A stretch of 64,000 nucleotides of DNA from assembly GCF_954871325.1 (NCBI RefSeq), contig NC_088776.1, positions 6,083,985 to 6,147,984 on the forward strand, given 5' to 3'. Each line of letters starts with the position of its first letter. Position 1 is the first letter of the stretch. A program made the position numbers and the translations under genes. Shown here in pieces: positions 1 through 12,848 of this stretch. The DNA is from Gordionus sp. m RMFG-2023. Taxonomy: Eukaryota; Nematomorpha; Gordioida; Chordodea; Parachordodidae. Below the pieces are notes generated by a model. The model made no database searches. It was not told the origin of the DNA and saw only the letters and a program-made list of their open reading frames with translations.

Positions 1-2498
1 CTTACTTCATTTTATAAAAACCTAATTACTATATTTCTTGTAAATGATTACATTCCTAATTAGTATATAATAACATAAATGAAATGGGAAAGCTTGTATT
101 AAATTTTTTTACATGATTTAAATTATGTGGTAATTTCTATTGACTATAATAAAATATATTTTTTTTTAGAAAACACTAAAAAATATATCAATACGTTGAA
201 AATGTGGGGAATAAAATATTGGACTAAATTAACAAAATTTTATGTTGAATATACTGGTAATATCTTCGAGAGTATAATGATAAATTTGCTTACAAAAAAT
301 AGATTTTACCAAATTTCAATATAAAAATGATAAATTAAAAAATATTATATCAAAGTGGCAAAGTTAATACATATATTTCTTTAATTTTAAAAAAAAAAAT
401 TATAAACAAGAAAAGTAAATAGATATAGAAATAGAAATAGAAGGGAAAATGTCTAAGTCATTTGCCATGCTGCTCCGGAAATGAATCCACGGAGCGAATA
501 AAATTAGATTTTATAATCTGAATTTCAATGAGTTGACGTCAGTATATTCCTTCTTTTTGGATCTCTTGATTTGCCACTTCGGGTTTTAACAAGTTTTTTT
601 TTTCAATTAGATTAAGCGCCTGGTTTTCAAAGAATGTCAAGATTGCAGGTAAAAATATTCTAATAAGATAGATTAAAATTAGAAGCAAATTATCTGAAAA
701 TTAATAATTTATTTTTATTATACTAAAATAATTCAAAAAAATAGATTGTTTAAGACACAACATATTTTAACGAAAATAAAGGGAGGAAGGTACTTATCTT
801 CTTGAGATATAGTTGTTACAATTTTGAATAAATTAGTTGGCTTTATAGGGAGTTAAAAAAAAACCTAGACCTGGATCGTATTAAAATATTTTACACTTTC
901 ATGCTAGGTCCAGCTCAGATTTTTTATGAAATGGCCTGACTCGAATTTTATCATTTTAGAGAATATTTGGAAATTATTTTAAAGGAAAACTAAAAATATG
1001 ACCATCAAATGAATGTTAAGTGGACCCCCCCCCCAATGCCAAAAGGCATTGGAGGATCCCAGGGTCTCGCCGGACCTTTTATTTTTTAACTTTATTGTCA
1101 AGTATTCATTATAACCATAAAAAATGTACATATTAATCGCGGCTAACAAAATAAATTATAGCTATTGCATAAACATATTTAGAGTAAGTCTATTAAACAT
1201 AGTAAAATCAATTAGCGCGGATTATACTATCAGCGGCCGGCACTATGTTTAAAAATCTATTGGATGATTAGCTTATCCTTAATCATTAACGGTGGCGTAA
1301 ATGCTAATCGAAAAATTATTTTAAAAATAAAGTATACCCAATGAATCTGTATCTGTTTTACATTTTTATACCGAAACATAATGGAGTTTTTGATCATTCC
1401 ACAAACAAATAAAAAAAATATTGGCGCATTTGTTTCTTGCATAATTTTTTTTTTAAAAAAGATGTAAATTTAATCCCGACCTTGATTTCCGCAGATCTCT
1501 AAGATATACATAGAAATTCTATATTTTATTCTTTATTATAAAAACTAGTATTACTAAAAACATTGATTTAGCCTATTTTTAAAGAGAGAAGATTTATTTT
1601 AATCTAACAAACATTATCTAAGCCTTAGAGACTTTGCCAAAGAGGGCCAAATTTTTTTTTGACATCTTTTGGGTAAATCTGGACGCTTAAATCATACTTG
1701 TATTTTCTAAAATTTTGAGATATCACTAATAGGGATGTAAATTTCACGGGAACCTATAATTGAGAGAAATTTAGGGGGGAAAAGGGGGAAAATAGAAAAA
1801 ACAACGGGAAAAAATGGAAAATTTCCTTTAAGAAATTATTTTACAGGTCAATATTGATTTTTTCTTTTTGTTTTAAATATGTTTTTAAACAAATATGATA
1901 TAATTTCCAATTGTTGTCATTTTCGTTTGAAACGATTCCGGTTCTCTAAAATCGAGTGATTTCATCTAAATATAGGTATTCAAAAAATCGGTTTATAACA
2001 TCTAATCCTTTATCAACAAATTTGTTATCTTTAAAAGAAAAACTGAAATATCTTGGGTTAAATGGGTAATGTATGTCTCAGCTACAAAAAAAAATTCAGA
2101 TTTTTTTAGATAAATTGTTCGATCTATCTAATTTCATGTTATGAGAGATTTCACTGATATAAATAAATGCTTGAGGAACGTTAGATAAAGTTTATTTTTT
2201 CCGCTTCAATTTTCCTCTATTTGTGTGGAAATGATTTTTAAAATATTGTATAGATGTGCAAGATCATTAAAAAAAAACTTCATTATCTTAGTCTTTGGTG
2301 TAGCCCGGAGCTTATTCAGGAGGGGAGTTGGTTAGAAGTTCTATGTAATTAGTTTGCCCTTATTTAGTGTCTTATATTTATTAATTTTTATTTCGAAAAT
2401 GTAACCTAATTATAAGTAAAATAAAAAAAAATATCAAAGTATAAAGTTAGGCAAACTTCTGGACGCCTTAATTCTGAAACTTTTAATAATAATCATAG
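1..2498. other. AT-rich non-coding DNA
   Basis: I see no gene here; the short reading frames are low-complexity. Around 865-960 there are faint GGTCC/GGCC blocks in AT-rich sequence that resemble a decayed copy of the CAGAGACCTGCAG MITE family found elsewhere in the window. A short perfect hairpin (AATGCCAAAAGGCATT) follows a C-run near 1035 and may be the edge of another old transposon. Confidence 0.5.
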
Positions 2499-2570
2499 TT
2501 GAGGAGAACCGGAGTAAAGTGATTAACGGATTAAGTAACAATTGTTAATAAATTTTTAAACCTTAATGGT
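2499..2570. repeat. Decayed end of a pogo-like MITE
   Basis: The stretch GAGGAGAACCGGAGTAAAG, followed by a GATTAACGGATTAAG-like tract, resembles the left end of the pogo-like element at 6456 (GGGGAGACCGGGGTAAAG). Only one end is visible and it is diverged. This is inference from similarity within the window. Confidence 0.45.
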
Positions 2571-2672
2571 GCTTCTTGTATTGACCTCCCATCATATTAG
2601 AGACTTCCCATATAAATTTTTAAACCTTATGCTTCTTGTATTGACCTCCCATCATATTAGAGACTTCCCATA
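2550..2672. repeat. Tandem duplication of a ~60-bp unit
   Basis: Two adjacent copies of a unit that begins AAATTTTTAAACCTT and ends AGAGACTTCCCATA. They differ mainly by a few bases missing from the second copy. The duplication looks recent and has no coding content. Confidence 0.85.
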
Positions 2673-3365
2673 AGTCATAGTGTTGAGAACCACCTGATGA
2701 CTAAATTATAAAAGAATTCAATTATAAAATTGGCATCGACCTTTCTTAATCCTCCTTTAAATTTCAATGACGCATTTATAGTAGACCCCTACTCCACAAC
2801 GTGTTATCGCAGCGAATTCGCGCTAACTGTGAATGCTGGGTTTAGAAGGTCCTGTCCCCCGGGGAAAGGTTAAATAAGTGTTTGAATTCGAATTTTAAAA
2901 ATCGCAATGAAAATATTATTTAGCATACCACATAGATATTCATATAAAATATAATGTATATCTTATTTTAAATAGTATAAAACTAATTGATATTACACTT
3001 TAAAAGAAATAATTAGGTTCTGATTCATTTAGAACTTTGAAATAGGGGTTAAGAGCTGGATTTTTTTAAAAAAAAGCATTTAAGAACCTAGAGGTTTAGA
3101 ACAGGGTTTTTAACTGAACTTCAGGAGTCTGACTAAAATAAAAATATTGATTAGAAGTTAGGAAGCTATAAATTATTCTAAGTTGTTTATCAATAAAAAA
3201 AAAGAAAATTTCCAAATGTTGTAAGATTAAGATTAAAGGTACTTTGTATAAAATTGTAAAGGTTAAAAGTTCATTATTTGTAATTTTATTTTATTTGTTT
3301 TTTTAAACTTTATAAATTTTAATTAAAGTTCAAAATAATATTTTCGTAGAATGAAAGGACCTTTT
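2673..3365. other. AT-rich non-coding DNA
   Basis: No gene seen. A GC-richer patch at about 2790-2870 (AACGTGTTATCGCAGCGAAT and a CCCCCGGGG block) is probably an old repeat I cannot identify. Confidence 0.4.
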
Positions 3366-3660
3366 CAAAGACCTGAACTGGTTGGTAATAAATAAAATAA
3401 TTAGCTATAAACATTAAACCAACCTGTACCAGTCTCTCTATCGATTTGGTCGTCATCTCATAAATTGATTTCAAGATTTCTAATCTGGCCCTGGAGAAAC
3501 TTGGATTTAGGGGAAAATTTTTTTCTTAAAAAACTATTTTGTTCTTTTCTCCGCGAAATAATCATAATTTTAAAAATCTAAACCGGGCTTGAAAATAAAC
3601 ATCTTTTTTTACATAAATTTTTTCGAGTCCAGCCTAAATATTCGTCATCTGCAGGTCTCA
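3366..3660. mobile_element. Decayed hAT-type MITE, CAGAGACCTGCAG family
   Basis: It begins CAAAGACCTGAAC and ends CATCTGCAGGTCTCA, a worn inverted pair matching the termini of the better preserved copies at 32162-33416 and 36385-36728. The inside is AT-rich with GGGC/GGCC scraps (CTAAACCGGGCTTG). No target duplication can be read with confidence. Confidence 0.45.
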
Positions 3661-4239
3661 TTTTTTTTTTAAAAAAAAAGAAGGATCTTAAATGTAGGAA
3701 TTTTTTGTGTTTATAATTTATATTTTATAATTTATACTTTCATTTTGTTTTAGTGACATTGATAGCTTTTCCTTAAATTAAAAACGAAATTCTTATCTAA
3801 AATTTTACAAGATTTTATTTTTAAGTGTCTAACAATTTTACTGCCTATTTTTAGGTGCAAATATCATATACAGGTATATATTATTAGGTATGAAAATAAA
3901 TTGGTAACCATAGCAGCCAATAAAAGAAGAAAAACTGAATGAAGCATAAATTATTTTTCTTATTATTCTTATTTTTTAAAACTACCAGGTTATTTACCAA
4001 TCAAATTAATAAATTTACTTTTATTGTACTACAAAGACGTCTTGTATTAATTTCCTAATTCAATTTAAACAGTAACGAAACATATATAGAATTAAATTAA
4101 TATTATTTGAACCAAATATAAAATTGCTTCTTTTTGGATAAATAAAGAAAACCCCGTACAAATTGTAATTGTTTTACTTTTCATTGGGGAAGCAAAAAAA
4201 ACACCTATTTTTTTAAGAAATAGAAATATACCGTTTAAA
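3661..4239. other. AT-rich non-coding DNA
   Basis: Nothing recognisable: no open frame, RNA gene or repeat boundary found. Confidence 0.4.
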
Positions 4240-5689
4240 ACACTGATAATCACAGGGTTTCTAACCAAACCAGGAAAAAACTCGGGTTTAAAATAAAATT
4301 CTGAACAGAACCCTGAACCATTTTTAAAATTTTTTTTATAAAAACTCGAACCGAACCAGTAAACTTTTTGAAACCCGGGCTTAATTGGGTTCCTCGGATT
4401 TAAATAATTAAAATCATATATTAAGAGTTTTGTATAATTGCAAATACAAATATTATTAACTTAAATTAGATTTTGAAATATTTTTAAATTTCTTGAATTC
4501 TTAAAAAATTCAATTCATTTACGTTATTTACGTATGAAAGTGAACAAGTCAAAGTAAAAATCAATAGACATAATTCTTCATATTTATAAATTAATACACT
4601 GAATTTAAGTTAAATATGAATCAAAATTATTGTCAATTTAAAAAATGCTCAAAATCTAATTTCAAAATTTGTTAATAAAATTGTTCTTCATATGATATTT
4701 TGGTTATGAAATTTACCCAAATTCTATAGTAAGATATACAATTTAAAAATTATAGTTACCTAATAATTATATTTATTGCTAATAAAATATCCGCTAGATG
4801 GGGTAATATATTTTAAATTTAGTATTTAATTTTTACAATAGAAAATGAATTATATAATCTTAATTATAGTAAATTTTTTGTAGATACTAACACATAAAAT
4901 CATAAAATGCAAAAAATCTAGGATTTCCACCATTTCTTTAGAAATTATACCGAAAATAAAAGTTAAATTCTCAGTTTAATCATTTTTAAAAAAAAATGTA
5001 AATATTTAAACTTTTTATATAATATTTACTACCTTATATAAACTTAAAGAGCAAAAAATTTATTTAAAAATTATACCTAAAATCAATTCTCAGTTTAGTC
5101 ATTTTATATAAAAATTTAAAAATTTTATTTTTTTAAATTAATTTCGCATGCTAACTTATATAATCATAAATCGCAAAAAAAATTGAGGTTTTCAACATAT
5201 CTTTAAAAATAATACTGAAAAATTTTGAAATATTATATGTATTTATATTTTCCACTAATTTTGTAGTACTAACTTATATAATCATAAAATGGCAAAAAAT
5301 CCTGGGTTTCCAAGTGCGTGCGCAGGAATTTAATCTGAGGAGGGGGGGGGGGGGAATAAAATTTTTTAAGAAATATTATTGTTTTTTATAAATATCACGC
5401 ATAAATTTATTAGGATTAATAACTATTTCTAATATGCAATTTTAAATTAATGTGAATTATAAAAAAAAATTATATGGAAGGAATCACTTAATAGACCCAA
5501 AATAGAAATTTGAATTTTTTAGCCTTTAAAATTTATATGTAAAGTACAAAAAATTTAAATGTTGGAAATAAAAATTAAACACAAAAAGTTTCTTAGGAAT
5601 AATTGTATTTTGTATGTTATATATTTACAATGTAAAATCCAATCTTCGTTGGGATTGAGCTAATTTTTAAATTATCTCATCCTTGCATG

Positions 5690-6087
5690 TCTTCAAATGC
5701 CTATGAACTTTCAAAAGATCCAAACGGACCATATTTTAATTTATTTAAATATACCCGAGCGGGGCCCGAAATTTTTTTAAAAAAACACCCAGGACGGACC
5801 TGAAAATTTTTAAAAATAAAAAAATCCGGGCCGGGCTGTATACTTTAAAACAGCCTATATTTAAAATCGTTATAAAGCTATAAAAATCAAAAATAAATAT
5901 AATTTATTTTAAAAAAATCCGGGTAGGACCTGATAATTTTATTTTAAAAAAAGCCGGGCCTGGCCTGAAAATTTTTTTAAAAAAAGTCTGGCCGGGTGAA
6001 AAATTTTTTAAAAAACCCGGGCCGGGCTGTAAAAAATTTTAAAATAAATCCGGGCAGTGCCCTGCAAAGGTATCTCTGCAGGCTCTG
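5690..6087. mobile_element. CAGAGACCTGCAG-family MITE, left end worn
   Basis: The right end reads CTCTGCAGGCTCTG and the interior has the family's hallmark alternation of GGGCCGGGC blocks with poly-A/T. The left end is not clean, so the start is approximate. The GC-rich blocks stand out against the AT-rich surroundings. Confidence 0.55.
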
Positions 6088-6455
6088 TTATTCTTCTTAA
6101 AAATGAGAATGTTCTCATTAGTTTACTATGGGAAGAGTTGCTAATATATATAAACTCTTTTAATACATTGGGAATATAATCTATAATGTGTTTAAAATAA
6201 TGCAGAGCATCATAGCATTTTTTGGGACTATATCAACCATAGTTAATCTTATAAAAATTTATTCAGCTAATAAGACATCATAAAATACTTTAACATCTTC
6301 ATGATAAAAATCCAACAAATATTTCTTTTGCTATCACCATCTGAAAAAGGTTGGGAAGGCTTTTGTGGAAATAATATTTGCAGATTGGTAAGGGCTGCTT
6401 GGTGAATTAAAAACCATTCATTTATTTGGGTTATAAATGTATTATCTAAGATATA

Positions 6456-7593
6456 GGGGAGACCGGGGTAAAGCGATTGACGGGGTAACAATGTTAACGC
6501 AAATAACTTTTTAACCCTTGAGCACTAAGATTTTAAATTTGGTGGAAGATGTATTTTTATATCTAATTTCTTACATATGGTCATCTTTTAAAAAACTTAC
6601 CTGGTTTTATGTATTTTGTCAAAAAACTGTTTTTTATCCAAAAAATATAAAAATCGTTCTCTAGTATATTTTGCTTTTAGTAAAATATACATATCCTCAG
6701 GATTCAAAATTTGACGCACATGTTCCTTAATGTATTAGATATAAAATAAAATTTATCTGGCATCTATAGCTATACTAGAAGTTACATAATAAGGGTTTTT
6801 ATAATATATGTCACCTTGGAGTAAAGATGTTATGGGTAAAACGGTTAAAATATATAATTATTCACATTAAATTTTTCATTCATTTATTATAATTTTTATT
6901 GTATCAATCAAATAATGAGAAATTATAAAAGAAAAACAATATTCAGAGATGTAAGTATAATAGATGAAGCCAAAGAGTATAAAATAACAAATAATACTAC
7001 ATTGAATTTGTCTGCTAAAAAATTTAACATACCTTATCCAACGTTGAGAAGAAGATATAAAAATGGTATTAAAAGTTCAGATCATCATAAATAAATATTT
7101 ACAAATTAAGATAATCTAGATTGTGTAACTACGTATTAGAAGCAACTAGGTCATTTATGGGATTAATGCCTAAACAAGTAGTTAAATTATATTGTTTGTA
7201 TTTGAATTGACAATGTGCCTTGAATGGTCGCATTCTAAATGTGAATTACTTTACATGTCCTTATTGTATTGATTAGTTTGTAAATAAAAATCATAAATAT
7301 TTCTTAAATTTGTAATATTTGTTAAATAAAACAATAAATATATGTCAAATATTATTTTAACCACTTTACCCCAGTGCTTATCCATTATACCCTGTACCCA
7401 GGTAAAATGGCGAAAATGAATAGTTTGACATAACTAAATAGCTCCTAAAATATTATAGGTATGGCTACACTTTTTTTATCTTGTAGATGAGGGATGGGGC
7501 TACACATTGATCTTTAAATTGTTGTGTTTGACTCTTGTTTAAAATATTTATGGTAAATATGCAAAATGCCTATCTTTTTACCCCGGTCTCCCC
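6456..7593 (+). mobile_element. pogo-like element (Tc1/mariner group), TA target site
   Basis: Perfect terminal inverted repeats GGGGAGACCGGGGTAAA / TTTACCCCGGTCTCCCC are flanked on both sides by TA, the target duplication of the Tc1/mariner/pogo group. At 1138 bp it is too short for a full pogo transposase. It keeps only a 59-codon ORF with a Psq-type helix-turn-helix. It lies inside the 5313-8310 element and so is younger than it. Confidence 0.75.
6915..7094 (+). CDS. Psq/CENP-B-type HTH protein of pogo-like element
   Basis: A 59-residue complete ORF starting MRNYKRKTIF and ending SSDHHK. Residues about 17-50 fit the Psq helix-turn-helix that opens pogo/Tigger transposases and CENP-B: a helix DEAKEYKI, then LSAKKFNIPYPTLRRRYKNG, where AxKFxIPxxTLRRR is the recognition-helix signature. 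In the family this domain binds the element's own termini. No DDE catalytic domain follows in this element, so it cannot transpose alone. The frame has stayed open, which may be chance at this length, or the product may act as a DNA-binding protein or repressor. The start is the first ATG and the start context is ordinary. Confidence 0.6.
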   Translation: MRNYKRKTIFRDVSIIDEAKEYKITNNTTLNLSAKKFNIPYPTLRRRYKNGIKSSDHHK

Positions 7594-8569
7594 TACTCTT
7601 CTAATAATCCTATATTATTGTTTTAACTATGAGTTTTGCCTTGCTACAAGTCGAGGGAGACAAATATTAAACACGTATAGATCTGCTTTTGACTTAACAA
7701 TAACATATAGAATTTCGTCAACATTAGCCCTAATTTCCTTGAATTCTAATAAAATATTCTCATCTTCTTAATCAAGTCAATATCATGTTTTTGAAAATAC
7801 ATATAGTTGTATAATTAGATAATACATTCTAATGAGAAAAAAAAATTGGAATAAGCATTGAATCCAATAATTTTCTTTCTTCTGAGAAAATATTTCTTTC
7901 AGGCCATTGTGATATCAGTAATAGCAAATAATCGGCTCTTCTAGCTCCATAAAAGCTGCTACTGCTTGATGGTGGAGACTCTATCTTGTTGGACAAGGTT
8001 ACAATTTCTTTCTCCCTGTTGGCATTTTCAGAAATAATTATTATATGACAAGAAATTTGAAAATGGTAGATAAATATTACGCCACTAAAAATTTAAAAAT
8101 AATAAGTAAATATTAGGTCGGAAAACTTGAAATCGAAATTAATTGATGAAATAACTTGTTTATGAATGTGATAATAAATGTTTAAATATATATTTAATAT
8201 GAGATAGGAATAAATATTAACAAATATAAACAATAATATTTTTGAAAAATATCAGTCATCTCCATTTTTTGGCTTGGGGGGGGGGGCCCACACCCTGCTT
8301 ACGCGCCTGTGGGTTTCCATCATTTCTTTAAGAATTTCAAAAATAAAAAACAATTATTCATTTATTTGAAAATTTTTTAATAGTATTTTGTTTTTTGAAA
8401 TTTTCTAGATATTAACTTATATAATTATAAAAAATAAAATGCTAGCGAATTAACCGTTATTCCGCATCTTTTATGTAAGGTATAGATACGTCTAAACCTA
8501 GCCTGATTTTCAAAGCATATCTTAATTACTTATTTGTCTAAAGATATTTATTTAATATCCTCTCCCACT

Positions 8570-9650
8570 TAAAAATCAATGTTATAGCCGAGATTGATAA
8601 AGGAAGACTGATTATGAAAGTCATTATCTTAACGACATCACCCCAAATATCTCCTTCCCTATATCAGACAGCTACGAGCTCCCGTCTATCAAGCTCATGG
8701 ATCAAATATTGTCCTCCACAAGTTCCCTAACCCTGATAAGAGATGTGGTTTTAAGAGCTCAAAAATGCGCCATGGAATCTGGAGCCAGTTAGGATATCAG
8801 GTGAAATCAATAATTTTTCCCTCAGGAGGAGCACTGCCTCAACCCATCAAGAAGAAACCCTTTCGAGTAGCCATTGCTTACTATGGCTTAAGATATGGAG
8901 CGTCCCTATCCAAACCTCAGCCCTACGCTTAACAATATGATGAACCTCTCGGCTCCCCATATATGTCATTGAACAGCACCAAAATACCAACGACCCAAGC
9001 CAAAAGCTTATACCCCAAGAAAGTCCAAGCCTACTAATTCTATATAAAAAGAGATAGATTTCCTATATTCACACTAGATATCAACGTGCATCAAATACTG
9101 ATATCATGAGCAGAATATTGAATTGATTCGATCGATGATCGCTCCGACTCATCATTGCAAAACTCCGACAATGAAGACTAACCAGGTGGAAATCTTTCAG
9201 ATACCAACAAGCACCTCCATCCCAAGTGGATGTGGGAGGTTACCCTATAATCACACATATTTTTTCCAGGTAGGTCAGCCCCTATAACCTATCTGTCACG
9301 CTCCTATTAGTACCTATAGTCGATAGTTTGCTACTACTGGAAATTTTTACCTCAAGCATAAGAGAATGTATATGAACGACGTCTCCGTTATCAGCCTCAC
9401 GCACGCCTTGGCCTCTTATCCTCTATCCTCAAGTTATATCCCTCTCAATCCGCTTTCGCCAAAAGGATAGCCACAAGGGGCTTCTGTCCAAAATTTTTGA
9501 CGATACTCTCAATAAAACAATTGATTTTACTGCCACCCCCACAGACAATTCCCCACTCCATAGTAATATACCCCCTAATTCTAGTCCAATGCACCCCCAC
9601 TAAGCTAGTTATAATAATTATAACTACATTCGATTTTTTTTAAATTATAT
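8570..9650. other. GC-richer island, decayed element of unknown type
   Basis: About 1.1 kb of distinctly less AT-rich sequence with sharp borders against poly-AT DNA. It has many short coding-like stretches in the + frames, none long (one reads LPSIKLMDQILSSTSSLTL). A TATA-like TATATAAAAA lies at 9041-9050. It looks like a fossil insertion, perhaps the flank and leader of a retroelement, but no diagnostic domain is readable and I do not assign a family. Confidence 0.4.
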
Positions 9651-10490
9651 TTCGCTCGCTTCTCGCAGTTGGCTTTTATAAATTTTGTTTCCTACTTAGG
9701 CATTTACAGGGAATCAGTTGATCCTTACCCTCTTTGTTTCGATTATTATATATTATATCAATAATAAACTTTAGCCATTTGGCAACATTACTAGATTCCA
9801 ACATATAATCGAAAAATTTATCACGAACCCCAGAAAAAATGTCCCGCATATTAATTTAAAAAATAGAAAAGACTTAATGGAGAATTTACTTTAATTTTGT
9901 TTAAATTCTACCAGGATCTTTTTGCATTTTATGGTATATAAGTTGGTATCTATAACATTTAAAAAATTAAATTTAAATGAATAAACTGAGAATTGACTTT
10001 TATTTTCGGTGTAATTCTTAAAAAAATGATGGAAACCTTTATATTTTTTGCATTTTATAAATATACCTTAGGATTATATAAATTCTATCAAAGAATTTTA
10101 TACTTATAATTTAATATTTATCTAAAAAAAAATTTTATCCAAATATGTCCACTAACTAAAATAGATTATCCTTTCATTTTATGAAACTATTATTATATTT
10201 ATATTTTTATATGTATTATTATGTATAAAATAATTTTATAATTATTTACTATTTTATTTATTTAGATAAATTTTAATTAGGATTAATTTGAGTTATATAA
10301 CAGAACCATTTTAATTCTAATTTTAAATTATTGATTGACAATAAACTAAAATCAGTACCTGTTTATTTTCAGGTTAGTTACACCGCTATTAACTATTATT
10401 ATTTACAGAACCCAAACAAAACTGGAACCGTAAGTATTTGTCACACGAACCTGGACCGAACGAATCTCTAGTAAAGCCCTTGATCCAGGT

Positions 10491-11349
10491 ATAACCTTTG
10501 ATTTTAAATAATTAATTTTTATCCATAAAAGTATCGATAACTATTTTTCATAAATTAATTTTCGATATTTTTATATAATGTTATTTGATGATGCCAGTTA
10601 ACGGAATTAGAAGCATAGACGTTTTCTCAAACATGGAGTTTATTCTACTTCCTATAGATATAACATGGTATGAAAGAATCTCAAAAATATTTAAATTATA
10701 TGCGATTCAAAATTATATTTTCGGGAATAGTGATAAAATTTTACAAAATGGGACTTTTTTACAAGGGGTACCCCCCCCCCCTATTCTTTTAAATAAATGC
10801 AGATCATAAATTATTTTTATAAAATATAATAGGTTTTCATGTATTGAATTGCAAAATATTCTATTTTAAATAGGTTATAATCTATTTTAAATTTTGTAAA
10901 GTTTAAATTAATTTAAATATTTTTATTGGGTATTGGTATTTTTTTCCCACATAAATTTAAAGTATATTTTTTTTAAATTTTTAACTCTTGAATACTAATA
11001 CTTATAAAAAAATTTATCAACCAAAAAAACAAAGTAATAATTTAATAAAAATATAATTTAATTTGATCAAACCCAATTAATAGTTTTTGAAATAATAACT
11101 GATTCATCGTCATAATCTGATGCACCTAACAATTGCAAATACAACTATTAAGTAAAATGAAGAATATATAAAGATGGAAAAGGATGTAACAAGGTTATCA
11201 GGAAATACTATTTATATTACAATATTATCATAAAAGGACTCTATCTAATTTACAAATTCCATTACTTAGAACTTCTGAGGAATATTAGATCTTGATATTG
11301 AAAAAATCATATTTAGCTCATCTTTATTCAGAGTATTTAAAATTGACGC
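10491..11349. other. AT-rich non-coding DNA
   Basis: A 74-codon + frame at 10585-10809 resembles no family and has low complexity. Otherwise nothing seen. Confidence 0.35.
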
Positions 11350-11676
11350 CTATTAATTTCCGAATTTGAATCTTGGTATGAAAAGTTAATTTTCGTAGAT
11401 AATCCTCCAAGAACATTATTGATGCATTGCATACTTTAAAATATTCTGAAGTTTTTCCCCAATTCTATCAAAATATGTATATATTTTGACAACAATACCA
11501 ATTAATATAAGCAAAAATGAAAGATGTATTTTCATTACAAAGAATCAGCAGTACAATATTAGAAAATTAAGCATGGATTAGATCTACTAAATATACAAAG
11601 AGATTCGAACCCTAATACAGATATTTATTTTAAAAAATTGGCCCAATTGCAAAGAAGATTAAAATTCCATATATGA
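11350..11676 (+). pseudogene. hAT transposase C-terminus, decayed
   Basis: Read in shifting + frames, this region keeps the order of the C-terminal dimerisation region of hAT transposases of the ZMYM1-like (DUF4371) type. There is a block ILKYSEVFPQFYQNMY, then KDVFSLQRISSTI where the family has ERSFSxLKRIK, then LDLLNIQRDSNP where the family has LxxLALLNIHRD. Several stops and at least one frame change interrupt it, so it is a dead fragment. No terminal repeats could be linked to it. Confidence 0.6.
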
Positions 11677-12664
11677 ACGACATTTTTCTTAACTTTTAAA
11701 ATATCATATAATGTTTATTCTATATTTTATGGTGATTTACATACCGGTTTATGTATCTATTATATTTTTTAACAATTATATACGCTCTTATGTAACAATT
11801 GCAATATAAATATTTCTTTTATTTTTAATAACTTTTACCTTTGTAAATGCTAAAGTTTAACAATTAGTCATTACAATATTTCCCTGATTTATTTATATAT
11901 GAGAATTTGATTAATTTCTATAAATTTTGTTATTAATTTTGTAATCATAACGCTATGAGCATTTTATAGTCAATATAAATTTTTTTAAAAAGCATTTTCT
12001 TAATTTTTAAATTTACATAAAACCTAATTAAAAAAATTATAATTTATAAATTTATAATTATATAATTAAAAATAAAATTCTATAATTGAGTCCTTGAAAA
12101 AGGAACCATAATTGTGTCTAAAAATTTCTATTGTAAAAACTTTAGTATTGAGGAAATTTTGCCATCTGCTGGTTATTTAAGGATTTTTTAATGGGTATGA
12201 GGGTAGAGCATTTGAATTAGACACAGCATTTGTGTTAAATATTATATTATTCAGCGAATTCATTTATATTGTTAATTGTAATAGAATATATAAATCTATA
12301 GACATAAACGGGAATGGCGAATCTACAGCCTGCTATATGGCTCATAAATTACATATAATAAGAGTTAAAAAAATATTTTAAAAAAATTATCACCAAATAT
12401 AAACTGGTTAATTTTTAAGAATATTAAAATAAATTTTAAGATAAAATTAGTAAATATTTAATATATTATTTATTAAACATATTTTTAGAAGACTGTGCAA
12501 TACATTCAAATATTTTAAAAAAATTGTAAGATTACAATTATTAAAAATATCAATATTTTCTACTTTAAATGAAATTAACTAACTTTCATGGAGGACTAAG
12601 TGTATATTTTCTATAAAATTTAATAGTCTCATTTAAAATAATTTTAATGTTTATAGCTAACTAT
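11677..12664. other. AT-rich non-coding DNA
   Basis: No gene, RNA or repeat boundary recognised. Confidence 0.35.
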
Positions 12665-12848
12665 AATATTGCAAAACAGCTATATTTAGCCTTTTATAAA
12701 AAGGGCTAATTTAAGATTTAGGACAAATTAATACTACCTAAGTTCAAACTTTCTTCCATCTGTGGGCAATAAGGTAAAGTAATTTACTTTTATCCAAAAT
12801 TGTTAAGCGTTTTTTAAATTGCCTAAATTGAGCCGTTTAACAAAACTA
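12665..12848. mobile_element. Decayed MITE, TAGTGTTG hAT family
   Basis: The left end TATTGCAAAACAGCT and the right end GAGCCGTTTAACAAAACTA form a worn inverted pair similar to the 18667-18887 MITE (TAGTGTTGTAAAACGGCTC). The interior has GCC/GGC hairpin scraps. Target duplication not clear. Confidence 0.4.

Larger units (their letters stand above)
5313..8310. mobile_element. hAT-like element, 3 kb, with internal insertions
   Basis: The left end AGTGCGTGCGCAGG and the right end (read inward on the minus strand) ACAGGCGCGTAAGCAGG form an imperfect inverted repeat; both are followed inward by a G-run. The flanks on both sides read GGGTTTCCA, consistent with an 8-9 bp target duplication, which fits hAT. 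No transposase for this element is visible. Inside are a CAGAGACCTGCAG-type MITE (to 6087) and a pogo-like element (6456-7593). Confidence 0.55.
4240..10490. mobile_element. Old composite element with inverted subterminal repeats
   Basis: The left side (about 4240-5310, resuming at 8320-8450) carries diverged tandem units of about 120-145 bp containing GGTTTCCA-CATTTCTTTA-like and AACTTATATAATCATAAAA blocks. The right side (about 9850-10160) carries the same blocks in inverted orientation. The outer flanks also share GAACC-rich, loosely inverted sequence (CAGGGTTTCTAACC on the left, AGTAAAGCCCTTG on the right). This suggests an old DNA transposon, possibly hAT, later interrupted by the 5313-8310 element. 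The ends are too worn for a target duplication, so the limits are approximate. Confidence 0.35.

Noticed and set aside
4240-10490. A precise hAT call with target duplication for the outer composite element
   Set aside because: The candidate termini match only loosely and no equal-length flanking duplication could be read.
10585-10809. 74-codon plus frame as a small gene
   Set aside because: No similarity recognised, ends in a C-run-encoded proline stretch, and lies in AT-rich DNA next to old repeat debris.
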